Positions 10,695 to 19,077 of a stretch of DNA of 64,000 bases are shown one piece after another. The notes below the pieces were generated by a model that did not search any database, was not told the DNA's origin, and saw nothing but the letters and a program-made list of their open reading frames with translations. The translations under genes and the position numbers were made by a program. The DNA comes from Novosphingobium lentum NBRC 107847 (GTDB taxonomy: Bacteria; Pseudomonadota; Alphaproteobacteria; Sphingomonadales; Sphingomonadaceae): NCBI RefSeq assembly GCF_001590965.1, contig NZ_BCTW01000010.1:1-64000 (forward strand). Reading direction: 5' to 3'. Numbering within the stretch: the stretch's first letter is position 1; the number at the start of each line of letters is the position of its first letter.

Positions 10695-11477
10695 TCAGGC
10701 CTCGGTGGCGACTTCGGCAGTGGCTTCGACGGCGGCTTCCTCGGGAAGCGGCTCGTCCATCGATCCGATATCCACGCCCGAATCAACCACGGCTTCACGG
10801 CCACCGCGCGTCGCGGCAGCGGCCACGGCATCGCAGTACAGGCGGATGGCGCGGCTGGCGTCATCGTTGGCGGGGATCGGGAACGCGATGCCATGCGGAT
10901 CGACGTTCGAATCGAGAATCGCCACGACCGGGATGCCAAGCACGTTGGCTTCCTTGATCGCCAGTTCTTCCTTGTTGGCGTCGATCACGAACATCACGTC
11001 GGGGATGCCGCCCATGTCGCGGATACCGCCAAGGCTGGCTTCAAGCTTGTCGCGCTCGCGCGTCAGCTGGAGCACTTCCTTCTTGGTGAGACCGGTGGTG
11101 TCGCCCGAAAGCTGCTCCTCAAGGCTCTTGAAGCGCTTGATCGAACCCGAGATCGTCTTCCAGTTGGTGAGCATGCCGCCCAGCCAGCGGTGGTTGACGA
11201 AGTGCTGGCCCGAAGCGCGCGCGGCGTCGGCAATCGGCTGTTGCGCCTGGCGCTTGGTGCCGACGAACAGGACCTTGCCGCCCGACTGGACCGAACCTGC
11301 GATGAAATCGAGCGCGCGCGCCATCAGCGGCACGGTCTGCGACAGATCGAGGATATGGATGCCGTTGCGCGCGCCGAAAATGTACGGCTTCATCCGCGGG
11401 TTCCAGCGGTGGGTCTGGTGGCCGAAGTGGGCACCGGCTTCGATGAGCTGATTCATGGTGACGACGGGAGCCGCCAT
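10695..11477 (-). CDS. rpsB: 30S ribosomal protein S2
   Basis: Small-subunit protein S2. The 260 residues show the family blocks [17 protein letters not shown] and [11 protein letters not shown] and a short Glu/Ala-rich C-terminal tail ([15 protein letters not shown]). A ribosome binding site AAGGAAA precedes the ATG. Upstream is a GC-rich region of roughly 200 bases that could be an S2-responsive leader; that is inference from the family only. Confidence 0.97.
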   Translation of the reverse strand: MAAPVVTMNQLIEAGAHFGHQTHRWNPRMKPYIFGARNGIHILDLSQTVPLMARALDFIAGSVQSGGKVLFVGTKRQAQQPIADAARASGQHFVNHRWLGGMLTNWKTISGSIKRFKSLEEQLSGDTTGLTKKEVLQLTRERDKLEASLGGIRDMGGIPDVMFVIDANKEELAIKEANVLGIPVVAILDSNVDPHGIAFPIPANDDASRAIRLYCDAVAAAATRGGREAVVDSGVDIGSMDEPLPEEAAVEATAEVATEA

Positions 11478-11719
11478 AGGTATTTCCTTTCCGGTTGAGC
11501 CTCTGGGAAACTGGAACCGTGCGGCGGGACCGAAATCCCTTCACCCGCTGCGGCACCGGTATGGGTGCTTCCCATGTGGATTTGCTGGCGATCCGGCGCA
11601 GGCAACAATGGCCCGCAGAACCTCCGGCGCGCGGCCCTTAGCGCAAGGTGCGCGCTGAATCCAGCATCAAATATTGGGCGCAAACCAGCGAAAGCGGCGA
11701 TGTTCCGCTTGACAGACCG

Positions 11720-11734
11720 GAACATATAGGGAAC
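11720..11734 (+). promoter_or_regulatory. LexA box (GAAC-N7-GAAC)
   Basis: GAACATATAGGGAAC fits the alphaproteobacterial LexA operator, a direct repeat GTTC-N7-GTTC on the other strand. It lies just downstream of TTGACA at 11709-11714, that is between a possible -35 and -10, where a repressor would block transcription. Additional GTTC half-sites flank it at 11702 and 11739. The target is probably the small membrane protein gene at 11857, although rpsB is divergent. Confidence 0.65.
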
Positions 11735-11768
11735 AAATGTTCCGGTCGGCGTAAGGACCGGTTCATCC

Positions 11769-11793
11769 GGAACCTTTAGGTCGAAACACAGTT
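11769..11793 (+). promoter_or_regulatory. EcfG-like (general stress) promoter match
   Basis: GGAAC at 11769-11773 and GTT at 11791-11793 are separated by 17 bases, the spacing known for EcfG promoters of the alphaproteobacterial general stress response. It reads towards the gene at 11857. The pattern has only eight fixed bases, so a few chance hits are expected in 64 kb. Confidence 0.35.
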
Positions 11794-11800
11794 ATCCACA
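11792..11800 (+). promoter_or_regulatory. Consensus DnaA box
   Basis: TTATCCACA is a perfect match to the consensus DnaA 9-mer, about 57 bases before the start of the small membrane gene, with a related TGTCCACAG nearby at 11804. A single box in a promoter suggests DnaA-linked timing rather than an origin, since no cluster of boxes or AT-rich unwinding element is present. Confidence 0.4.
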
Positions 11801-11856
11801 CGATGTCCACAGGCTGTCAAGCGTGGGGATGCCGGGGGGCCGGAAGGATCTAGCAG

Positions 11857-12156
11857 ATGCTTGGTTTCGTTGCTTCTCTCGTTTTCGCCACGGCCGCCGT
11901 TCTCTCGATCGCGACGATCGTGGCGAGCTGGCACGGCCAGGCCGGCGCCATCAAACGCCTGCTGCGCGATTCGCAACGACTGGCGTTCCAGCGGGATTTC
12001 GACGTCCGGATCGTCGCGACCGGACGCAAGTCCAACGTCTTGGCCCCTGCTCCGCTGCGTGCCGCATCCGCTGTCGCGCGTCGTCCGTTCAGCGAACGGG
12101 CTGTCAGCTTGCGATCGGAACCGCAGGGCGACGTGCGGCGGCACGCTGCCGCTTGA
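11857..12156 (+). CDS. Small single-TM protein of unknown function, putative SOS gene
   Basis: The 99-residue product has one clear membrane helix at about 4-24 (FVASLVFATAAVLSIAT) followed by a basic soluble tail with KRLLRDSQRL and many Arg residues. No family was recognised. The start is well supported: GGAAGGA at 11842-11848 stands eight bases before the ATG. Upstream lie a LexA box, a DnaA box and an EcfG-like promoter. The last 53 bases overlap the 3' end of pssA on the other strand. The layout resembles SOS-induced single-TM division inhibitors such as Caulobacter SidA; this is inference from context, not similarity. Confidence 0.65.
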   Translation: MLGFVASLVFATAAVLSIATIVASWHGQAGAIKRLLRDSQRLAFQRDFDVRIVATGRKSNVLAPAPLRAASAVARRPFSERAVSLRSEPQGDVRRHAAA

Positions 12157-12955
12157 TCCGCGCATAACGATAGACCCCGACCGGCACCGAGATCAGGTAC
12201 AGCGCCGAAATCCCCACCAGCGTCAGCCACGGTTCGGTCAGCAATGCGGCGATCGTCAATCCCACAAACGCGATCAGCCCCAGCCTGACGCTGCGGCGCG
12301 GGCGCATCGACGTCCAGCTCAGCGTGGCCATGTTCGAGATCATCAGGAACGCGATGCCGGCGACCCAGATCGCGATGAAGATCGGATTGCGGAATTCGTC
12401 GCGCCCGCTCGCGATCCACAGATAGAGCGGCAGGAACGCCAGCCCTGCCCCGACGGGAGCGGGTACACCGGTGAGGAAGCCGGCGGACTTGTGCGGCTGT
12501 TCCTCCAGATCGATCCGCGCATTGAACCGCGCCAGGCGCAGCGCGCAGCACACCGCGAACGCCAGCGAGGCGAACCAGCCGAAGCGGGGCATCTGCTGCA
12601 ACGACCACAAATACAGGATCAGCGCGGGCGCGACGCCGAACGACAGCGAATCGGCCAGGCTGTCCAGCTCGGCGCCGAAGCGCGACTGGGCTTTCATCAG
12701 CCGGGCGACGCGGCCGTCGATGCCGTCGAGCATGCCCGCCAGGATCACCGCCAGCACGGACCGCTGCCAGTCGCCATTGATCGCAAAGCGGATGCCGGTC
12801 AGCCCCGCGCACAACGCGGCGGAGGTGATGGCATTGGGAACCAGCGCCCGCAACGTCAGCCCGCGCGGCAAGCGGGCTTCGCCAGCATCGCCATTGTCGA
12901 GAAAATCGTCGTCGTCGTCGGCAGCGATCGGCCTGCCATCGGGGCCCAGGATCAC
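12104..12955 (-). CDS. pssA: CDP-diacylglycerol-serine O-phosphatidyltransferase
   Basis: Membrane enzyme that makes phosphatidylserine from CDP-diacylglycerol and serine. The 283 residues hold the CDP-alcohol phosphatidyltransferase motif, [11 protein letters not shown] followed by [10 protein letters not shown], near residues 80-105, and about six to eight hydrophobic segments. The start is GTG at 12953-12955, overlapping the psd stop as GTGA, so psd and pssA are translationally coupled. The N-terminus has an unusual run of five Asp residues. Confidence 0.93.
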   Translation of the reverse strand: MILGPDGRPIAADDDDDFLDNGDAGEARLPRGLTLRALVPNAITSAALCAGLTGIRFAINGDWQRSVLAVILAGMLDGIDGRVARLMKAQSRFGAELDSLADSLSFGVAPALILYLWSLQQMPRFGWFASLAFAVCCALRLARFNARIDLEEQPHKSAGFLTGVPAPVGAGLAFLPLYLWIASGRDEFRNPIFIAIWVAGIAFLMISNMATLSWTSMRPRRSVRLGLIAFVGLTIAALLTEPWLTLVGISALYLISVPVGVYRYARIKRQRAAARRPAVPIAS

Positions 12956-13710
12956 TGGCTGACGCCCTCGATCATCGGCGCCGAACCGATCTCGGCGAGC
13001 ACGGTTTCCCCGGCCACGACCTTCTGTCCCATCAGCACGCGCGGCTCGGTCCCAGCCGGCAGGTAGACATCGACCCGGCTGCCGAAGCGGATCAGCCCGA
13101 TGCGTTGCCCCGCCGCCACGATATCGCCGCCCTTGACGAACGGCACGATCCGGCGCGCGATCAGGCCGGCGATCTGGGTGAACCCGATCTGCACGCCATC
13201 GCCGCGCTCGACCAGAAAATGCTGGCGCTCGTTCTCTTCGCTGGCCTTGTCGAGATCGGCGTTGAGGAACTTGCCGGGGATGTACACCACCCGCCGGATC
13301 GTGCCGCTGATCGGCGAACGGTTGATGTGGACGTCGAACACGCTCATGAAAATCGACACGCGCGTCAGCGGGGCGTCGGCCATGCCGGGTCCGCTCGCAC
13401 CGTCATCGACGATCAGCTCGCGCGGCGGCGGCACTTTCTGGATCAGCGTGATCAGCCCGTCAGCGGGCGAGACGACATAATTGTCGTCGCGCGGGGTAAC
13501 GCGATGCGGGTCGCGGAAGAAAGACAGGATGCCCAGCGTCAGCCCGGCGAGCGGCCAGGCGATGGTTTCCCAGGCAAGGAATGCAGCTATGGCGCAGGCG
13601 AACGCACTGATCAGTGCGAACTTGCGCCCTTCGGGGTGCACGGTGGGCCAGCTCCAGCCAGCATTTCCGCGACCCCGGTTATCGAGAATTTCTCCGGGCA
13701 TTGCCTGCAT
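12952..13710 (-). CDS. psd: Phosphatidylserine decarboxylase
   Basis: Converts phosphatidylserine to phosphatidylethanolamine. This is the short type (252 residues) whose proenzyme self-cleaves at a Gly-Ser near the C-terminus, seen here as [11 protein letters not shown], producing the pyruvoyl group on Ser. Hydrophobic segments near residues 30-65 anchor it to the membrane. It is the first gene of a psd-pssA operon that uses the CDP-diacylglycerol made by CdsA. Confidence 0.94.
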   Translation of the reverse strand: MQAMPGEILDNRGRGNAGWSWPTVHPEGRKFALISAFACAIAAFLAWETIAWPLAGLTLGILSFFRDPHRVTPRDDNYVVSPADGLITLIQKVPPPRELIVDDGASGPGMADAPLTRVSIFMSVFDVHINRSPISGTIRRVVYIPGKFLNADLDKASEENERQHFLVERGDGVQIGFTQIAGLIARRIVPFVKGGDIVAAGQRIGLIRFGSRVDVYLPAGTEPRVLMGQKVVAGETVLAEIGSAPMIEGVSQ

Positions 13711-13814
13711 CTAGGGCTTCGCGCTGGCGCCGACAACCCGCAGCGACACTTCTTGAACGGTTTGTCCGGCGGCGCGCGCATGGTGCCGGGGCCGGGCCGG
13801 CCTGAAACACTGGG

Positions 13815-13900
13815 TGGTGGACAGGGCTGGATTCGAACCAGCGTACGCTCTCGCGGGCAGATTTACAGTCTGCTGCCATTAACCACTCGGCCACCTGTCC
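13815..13900 (-). tRNA. tRNA-Tyr (GUA)
   Basis: Read on the minus strand, an 86-base class II tRNA begins GGACAGGTGGCCGAG, has anticodon GTA in the context CTGTAAA, a long variable arm, the T-loop GGTTCGAATCC, and an encoded CCA end pairing GGACAGG with CCTGTCC. All features are those of tRNA-Tyr. It lies between psd and rlmB with no other gene in the interval. Confidence 0.95.
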
Positions 13901-14064
13901 ACACCAGTGCGCCGAAATGCGGGAAAACCCGCGATTTTGAAGCCCGCTAACGGGCCTCCCGGCCGAGAAGGCGCGTCCATGGCGAAGCATGGCTTGCCTG
14001 TCAATGGGGCGGCTGGCAGGAGGCGGCGGAATACGACCCGTTCACGCCAACCCACAGGTGACCA

Positions 14065-14883
14065 ATGCCCGCCCATGACGACCACGCCGGACGAAAGGGT
14101 TTGCGCGGCCGCGCAGGCCGGATGCAGGGCGGTCGCGGCAGCGGCCGGGCCGGCGCAGGCTCGGTCAGGCTGTGGGGCCGCCACGCGGTCGAGGCCGCGC
14201 TGACCAACCCCGATCGCACCGCGCGCAAGCTGTGGGGCACGCGCGAGGCGATTGCCGCGATGCTCGACGATCACGATGCCGAGCTGCCGTCGTCGCTGCC
14301 GGTGGACTATGCCCAGGCCGCCGATCTTGGCCGGCTGGTGGCGCGCGACGCACCGCACCAGGGCCTCGTGCTGGAATGCTCCCCCCTGCCCGATCTCGCG
14401 CTCGACGATGTGCTGGAAACCGCCGAGGGACGCGTGTTGGTCCTGCTCGACCAGGTGACCGATCCGCACAACGTCGGCGCAATCCTGCGCAGTTGCGCCG
14501 CGTTCGGCGCGGCGGCGCTGATCACCCAGGATCGCCACTCGCCCCCGGAATCGGGGGTCATCGCCAAAGCCGCCTCGGGCGCGCTCGAAGTGGTGCCGTG
14601 GGCGCGCGTGGTCAACCTGGCACGCGCGCTCGAAACCATCGCCGAAGCGGGCTACTGGCGGCTCGGCCTCGACGGTGAAGGCAAATCGACGTTTCCGCAG
14701 GCGCTGCCCGCCGGTCCGGTGGCGCTGGTGCTGGGCGCGGAAGGCGAAGGTTTGCGGCACAATGTTGCGCAGCATTGCGACGCCATCGCGCGGCTGCCGA
14801 TTGCGTCCGCGATCGAAAGCCTCAATGTATCCAATGCAGCGGCGATCGCGCTTTACGCCGTGGTGGTTCGCGGCGAGGACTGA
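14065..14883 (+). CDS. rlmB: 23S rRNA 2'-O-methyltransferase RlmB (SpoU family)
   Basis: SPOUT methyltransferase expected to modify G2251 of 23S rRNA. The 272 residues have a basic N-terminal tail, the substrate-binding SpoU_sub_bind region from about residue 35 (LWGRHAVEAALTNP), then motif 1 LDQVTDPHNVGAILRS, motif 2 VLGAEGEGLR and motif 3 IESLNVSNAAAI. The Gly/Arg-rich first 30 residues suggest the true start could be slightly downstream, but the ATG at 14065 is the only one before the domain. Confidence 0.92.
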   Translation: MPAHDDHAGRKGLRGRAGRMQGGRGSGRAGAGSVRLWGRHAVEAALTNPDRTARKLWGTREAIAAMLDDHDAELPSSLPVDYAQAADLGRLVARDAPHQGLVLECSPLPDLALDDVLETAEGRVLVLLDQVTDPHNVGAILRSCAAFGAAALITQDRHSPPESGVIAKAASGALEVVPWARVVNLARALETIAEAGYWRLGLDGEGKSTFPQALPAGPVALVLGAEGEGLRHNVAQHCDAIARLPIASAIESLNVSNAAAIALYAVVVRGED

Positions 14884-14929
14884 GCCGCCGGTGGTGCCGC
14901 GCAACGCGGTTCGCAAGGGGAGACAGGCG

Positions 14930-15856
14930 ATGCAAAAACGTACGATAGCCGTCGGCGCGACCGTGCTGCTGGCCTTGTTGCTGGCCGGATGCCTGCTGCT
15001 GCCCGGCAAGTTCGGGTCCGATCTTGTCGTCCGTCGCGATGGCACTTTCAGTTTCAGCTACAAGGGCGAAATCTACCTGATGGCGCTGTCCAAGCTGGCG
15101 GCCGACAGCAAGGCGTCGGGCGAGGCCAAGGCATCGAACGCGGCAAAGACCAAGGCGCCGTTTTCGCCCTCGGCGTGTTACGACAGCGAAACCATCAGCG
15201 AGCGCCCGTGCACCAAGGATGAAGTCGCGCAGCAGCGGAAAGCGTGGGCGGACGACAAGGGCGCAGACGGCGACAACAGCGGGGCCGGCGACAACAGCGG
15301 GGCCGGCGACAAAAGCGCGGCCGACGCCAAGAAAGCGCAGGACGAACAATTTGCCAAGGCGATGCTCGGCGGGATCGATCCGACCGACCCCAAGGCGGCC
15401 GCGGAATTTGCGGACAGGCTGCGGCGTCAGACCGGCTGGACCTCGGTGATCGACAAGGGCGACGGCAAGTTCGAGGTCGAATACGCCATATCGGGCCGGC
15501 TCGACCACGATTTCAGCTTCCCCTCGATCGAACGCATGCCGGTGCTCACCCCGTTCGTGTCGGTGATCCGTCGCAACGATGGAACCGTGCGGATCGACGC
15601 TCCGGCGTTCTCGTCTTCGGCCAGCGCGCTGCCGTTGATGAGCATGGCCAAGGGCATGTCGGGCACCAAGCCGGGCGAGGCCGGCGCGGGCTTCCCCACG
15701 CTCGATGGCGTGTTCACCATCACCACCGATGGCGAAGTGCTTGCCAACAACACAGACGAGGGCGCGCAGACCGATGCTGCGGGCAAGCGGCTGCGGTGGA
15801 CGGTCAACGGCCGCACCAGCGCGCCGCCGACCGCGCTGGTGCGGATCGGGCGATAA
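14930..15856 (+). CDS. Lipoprotein of unknown function with hexapeptide repeat
   Basis: The 308-residue product has a lipoprotein signal (MQKRTIAVGATVLLALLLAGC; Cys21 is the lipidation site) and is probably exported. The mature part contains a low-complexity linker encoded by three 18-base tandem copies (GDNSGA, GDNSGA, GDKSAA), then a domain with FEVEYAISGRLDHDFSFP. It follows rlmB by 46 bases on the same strand. I do not recognise the family; function unknown. Confidence 0.85.
   Translation: MQKRTIAVGATVLLALLLAGCLLLPGKFGSDLVVRRDGTFSFSYKGEIYLMALSKLAADSKASGEAKASNAAKTKAPFSPSACYDSETISERPCTKDEVAQQRKAWADDKGADGDNSGAGDNSGAGDKSAADAKKAQDEQFAKAMLGGIDPTDPKAAAEFADRLRRQTGWTSVIDKGDGKFEVEYAISGRLDHDFSFPSIERMPVLTPFVSVIRRNDGTVRIDAPAFSSSASALPLMSMAKGMSGTKPGEAGAGFPTLDGVFTITTDGEVLANNTDEGAQTDAAGKRLRWTVNGRTSAPPTALVRIGR
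15269..15322 (+). repeat. 18-base tandem repeat, three copies
   Basis: Two identical 18-base units at 15269-15286 and 15287-15304 (GGCGACAACAGC then GGGGCC) and a third with two changes at 15305-15322. The unit length keeps the lipoprotein frame, so copy number changes would only lengthen or shorten the linker. Confidence 0.9.
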
Positions 15857-15895
15857 TCGGCAGGCCGCCAATTGTGAGGCAGTAAGGCCAAATAA

Positions 15896-15925
15896 AAGCC
15901 GCGCCTGACGGATCAGGCGCGGCTT
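15896..15925 (-). terminator. Intrinsic terminator of the HU gene
   Basis: A perfect 13-base-pair stem (AAGCCGCGCCTGA and its complement) with a four-base loop. Read on the minus strand it ends in TTTTATTT, a typical rho-independent tract, 35 bases after the HU stop. It may also slow transcription arriving from the lipoprotein gene on the plus strand. Confidence 0.85.
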
Positions 15926-15959
15926 CACGATTCCATCAGTCGTAGATCAGCGGCGTGCG

Positions 15960-16232
15960 TTAGTTGACGGCGTCCTTCAGGCCCTTGCCGGCCTTGAACT
16001 TGGGCTGCGACGAAGCCTTGATCTTCATCGGTTCGCCCGTGCGCGGATTGCGTCCCGTCGATGCCTTGCGCTTGGCGACGGAAAACGTGCCGAACCCGAC
16101 GAGGCGAACTTCGTCGCCTTTGCCCAGAGCGCCAGAAATCGATTCGAAAACAGCCTCAACCGCCTTCGTCGCATCGCCCTTCGTCAACCCGCTGGTGTCG
16201 GCGACAGCACTGATCAGATCGTTCTTGTTCAT
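15960..16232 (-). CDS. DNA-binding protein HU
   Basis: Nucleoid-associated dimer that bends DNA. The 90-residue length is standard, and the sequence carries the N-terminal MNKNDLISAVA and the DNA-contacting arm signature FSVAKRKASTGRNPRTGE. It is a stand-alone minus-strand gene with its own terminator. The upstream AT-rich stretch TATATTTTTTCGCG near 16250 lies where its promoter should be. Confidence 0.96.
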   Translation of the reverse strand: MNKNDLISAVADTSGLTKGDATKAVEAVFESISGALGKGDEVRLVGFGTFSVAKRKASTGRNPRTGEPMKIKASSQPKFKAGKGLKDAVN

Positions 16233-16436
16233 TTGCGGAACCCCCTACCTATATTTTTTCGCGAAAAACTGCGGCGGAATCGATTTTCGATGGGCGGGAA
16301 TTGAGCGGAGAAAAAAACGACTGTCAAAGAGAAATGCGGACGGAATCGGATGATTATGGCCGATTTTCAGCAAATTTCAGACGAAACGAGTTTCGTCCGC
16401 ATACGCTGGTGAGCCAACCTTGCTTCAGGTTAATCC

Positions 16437-18851
16437 TCAGTGCGCGGTCGCCGCGGGAGCAGGCCCCGGCAGACCATGCGCCGGCTGGCTCGCCAGATCG
16501 TCCGCTTCAGTCCATTCGATCGGCTCGGGCACCGACATCAGCGCGCGCGCCAGAACCTCGTCGACATGGCTCACCGGGATGATCTCCAGCCCTGCCTTCA
16601 CGTTGGCGGGAATTTCGGCGAGGTCCTTGCGGTTCTCTTCGGGGATCAGCACGGTGGTGATGCCACCGCGCAACGCGGCGAGCAGTTTTTCCTTCAACCC
16701 GCCGATCGGCAACACGCGGCCGCGCAGCGTAACCTCGCCGGTCATCGCCACGTCGGCGCGCACCGGGATGCCGGTGAGCGTGGACACGATCGTGGTGACC
16801 ATGCCGATACCTGCCGACGGACCGTCCTTGGGCACCGCGCCTTCGGGGAGGTGGATGTGGATATCCTTGCGGGCGATCAGCGAGGGCTTGATGCCGTAAG
16901 CGGGGCTGCGGGCCTTGACGAAACTGAACGCGGCCTGGACGCTTTCGTTCATAACTTCGCCAAGTTTGCCCGTGGTCTTCACCAGGCCCTTGCCCGGCAC
17001 GGTGACGGCTTCGATCGTCAGCAGTTCGCCGCCGACTTCGGTCCAGGCCAGGCCGGTGACCGCGCCGACTTGCGCTTCATCGTCCGACATGCCGTGGCGG
17101 TATTTGCGCACGCCGGCATAATCGCCGAGGTTTTCGGGCGTGGCCGTTACCGAAGTTTCCTTGCCTTCCAGGATCTTGCGCAAGCTCTTGCGCGCCAGCC
17201 GGGCGATCTCGCGCTCCAGCGTGCGCACCCCGGCTTCGCGCGTGTAATAGCGGATGAGGTCGCGCAAGGCTTCGGAGGTGAGCGTGAACTCATCCTGCTT
17301 GAGCCCGTGCGCCTCGACCTGCTTGGCCACCAGATGGCGCTCGGCGATCTCCAGCTTCTCGTCCTCGGTGTAGCCTTCCAGCCGGATGATCTCCATCCGG
17401 TCGAGCAGCGCCTGCGGCAGGTTGAGGCTGTTGGCGGTGCACACGAACATCACGTCCGAAAGATCGTAATCCAGCTCCAGATAATGGTCCTGGAACTTGG
17501 AATTCTGCTCCGGGTCGAGCACTTCGAGCAGCGCCGAGGCCGGATCGCCGCGGAAATCCTGGCCCAGCTTGTCGATCTCGTCGAGCAGGAACAGCGGGTT
17601 CTGCGTCCCCGCCTTGCGCAAGTTGGTGACGATCTTGCCCGGCAGCGACCCGATGTAGGTGCGCCGATGGCCGCGAATTTCCGCCTCGTCACGCACGCCG
17701 CCCAGCGACTGGCGCACGAATTCGCGCCCCGTGGCCCGCGCGATCGACTTGCCGAGGCTGGTCTTGCCCACGCCCGGAGGACCGACCAGGCACAGGATCG
17801 GGCCCTTCAGCTTGTTGGTGCGCGCCTGCACGCCGAGATATTCGACGATGCGGTCCTTGACCTTGTCCAGCGCATAGTGATCGGCATCGAGCACGGCCTG
17901 CGCGGCGGTGATGTCCTTCTTCAGCTTGCTTTTCTTGCCCCACGGCAGGCCGAGCAGCACGTCGAGATAATTGCGGATGACGGTTGCCTCCGCGCTCATC
18001 GGCTGCATCGCCTTCAGCTTCTTGATCTCGGCCATCGCCTTGGCGCGGGCCTCCTTCGACAGTTTCAGCCGCGCAATCTTTTCCTGCAGTTCGACCAGCT
18101 CGTTGGCTTCCTCGCCGTCGCCGCCGCCCAGTTCGGACTGGATCGCCTTCATCTGCTCGTTGAGATAATATTCGCGCTGGGTCTTTTCCATCTGGCGCTT
18201 CACCCGCCCGCGGATTTTGCGCTCCACCTGCAGGACGCCCAGCTCGCCTTCCATGAACGCCATGACCATCTCGAGCCGCTTGAGCGGATCGTTCTCGGTC
18301 AGCAGCGCCTGCTTGTCGCCCACTTTGGCGGAGATCTGGGCAGCGATCGCATCGGCGAGGGCCGAGGCATCGTCGATTTCGCCCAGCTTGTCGCCCGCGT
18401 CCTGCGGCAGTTTTTTCGAAAGCTTGGCATATTCGCCGAACTGGTCGACCACGCTGCGCATCGTCGCGGCGACGACGTCGCCAGTCGCCTCGACCGGATC
18501 GATCGGCAGCACCTCGGCGACGAGCATCTCGCCTTCCTCGCGCAAGGCCTGCAACACCGCGCGGCTTTGCCCTTCGACCAGCACGCGCACGGTGCCGTCG
18601 GGCAGTTTCAGCAGTTGCAGCACGGTGGCGATCACGCCGGTGTCATAGAGATCGTCACGCTCCGGATCGTCGCAGCCCGGATCGAGCTGCGCGAGCAGGA
18701 AAATGTCCTTGGTGCCGCCGCCGGTGCTGCTGGCCATCGCGGCTTCGAGCGCGGCGACCGATTTCTCGCGGCCGACGAACAACGGCACGACCATGCCGGG
18801 AAACACGACGATGTCGCGCAAGGGGAGCAGGGGGAAACTGTTCATGTCCAT
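16437..18851 (-). CDS. lon: ATP-dependent protease Lon
   Basis: Cytosolic AAA+ serine protease for damaged and regulatory proteins. About 804 residues: N-terminal substrate domain beginning [15 protein letters not shown], Walker [14 protein letters not shown], Walker [10 protein letters not shown], and the proteolytic Ser in [10 protein letters not shown] with the Lys downstream. The start is one of three close Met codons (18854, 18851, 18845); none has a strong ribosome binding site. The C-terminal Pro/Ala tail is normal. The gene upstream on the other strand is a transferred PIN/TM gene. Confidence 0.97.
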   Translation of the reverse strand: MDMNSFPLLPLRDIVVFPGMVVPLFVGREKSVAALEAAMASSTGGGTKDIFLLAQLDPGCDDPERDDLYDTGVIATVLQLLKLPDGTVRVLVEGQSRAVLQALREEGEMLVAEVLPIDPVEATGDVVAATMRSVVDQFGEYAKLSKKLPQDAGDKLGEIDDASALADAIAAQISAKVGDKQALLTENDPLKRLEMVMAFMEGELGVLQVERKIRGRVKRQMEKTQREYYLNEQMKAIQSELGGGDGEEANELVELQEKIARLKLSKEARAKAMAEIKKLKAMQPMSAEATVIRNYLDVLLGLPWGKKSKLKKDITAAQAVLDADHYALDKVKDRIVEYLGVQARTNKLKGPILCLVGPPGVGKTSLGKSIARATGREFVRQSLGGVRDEAEIRGHRRTYIGSLPGKIVTNLRKAGTQNPLFLLDEIDKLGQDFRGDPASALLEVLDPEQNSKFQDHYLELDYDLSDVMFVCTANSLNLPQALLDRMEIIRLEGYTEDEKLEIAERHLVAKQVEAHGLKQDEFTLTSEALRDLIRYYTREAGVRTLEREIARLARKSLRKILEGKETSVTATPENLGDYAGVRKYRHGMSDDEAQVGAVTGLAWTEVGGELLTIEAVTVPGKGLVKTTGKLGEVMNESVQAAFSFVKARSPAYGIKPSLIARKDIHIHLPEGAVPKDGPSAGIGMVTTIVSTLTGIPVRADVAMTGEVTLRGRVLPIGGLKEKLLAALRGGITTVLIPEENRKDLAEIPANVKAGLEIIPVSHVDEVLARALMSVPEPIEWTEADDLASQPAHGLPGPAPAATAH

Positions 18852-19077
18852 CATATCCGTCCGGTCCGGCCGCGTGTTGGATTGAGGCGGCGGAGCTTTG
18901 GCGTGAATATGGGACTTGGCGTTCGGCTGTGCAATGGCACGGTTGGGCGGGGTTGTGGATGGGTGTAAACGATGGAATACCCCACTCGATCCAAAATTCC
19001 GGTGGAAACCATCGAATGCAGCGTGCTGTGCACTGCTATGCTGTGGACAAGCTGAAGGCAATCAGAGAGTGTTGTGC

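Larger units (their letters stand above)
11478..11856. other. Divergent intergenic region rpsB / small membrane gene
   Basis: This 379-base stretch separates the divergent rpsB and the small membrane protein gene. The left part (to about 11690) is the probable rpsB leader and promoter. The right part holds, in order towards the small gene, a TTGACA hexamer at 11709, a LexA box, an EcfG-like promoter match and a DnaA box. No other gene was recognised. Confidence 0.6.

Noticed and set aside
11792..11800. Replication origin at the DnaA box
   Set aside because: Only one perfect box and no AT-rich unwinding region, dnaA, dnaN or hemE nearby.
16440..18968. Long plus-strand frame opposite lon
   Set aside because: Fully antisense to lon; no motif and biased composition.
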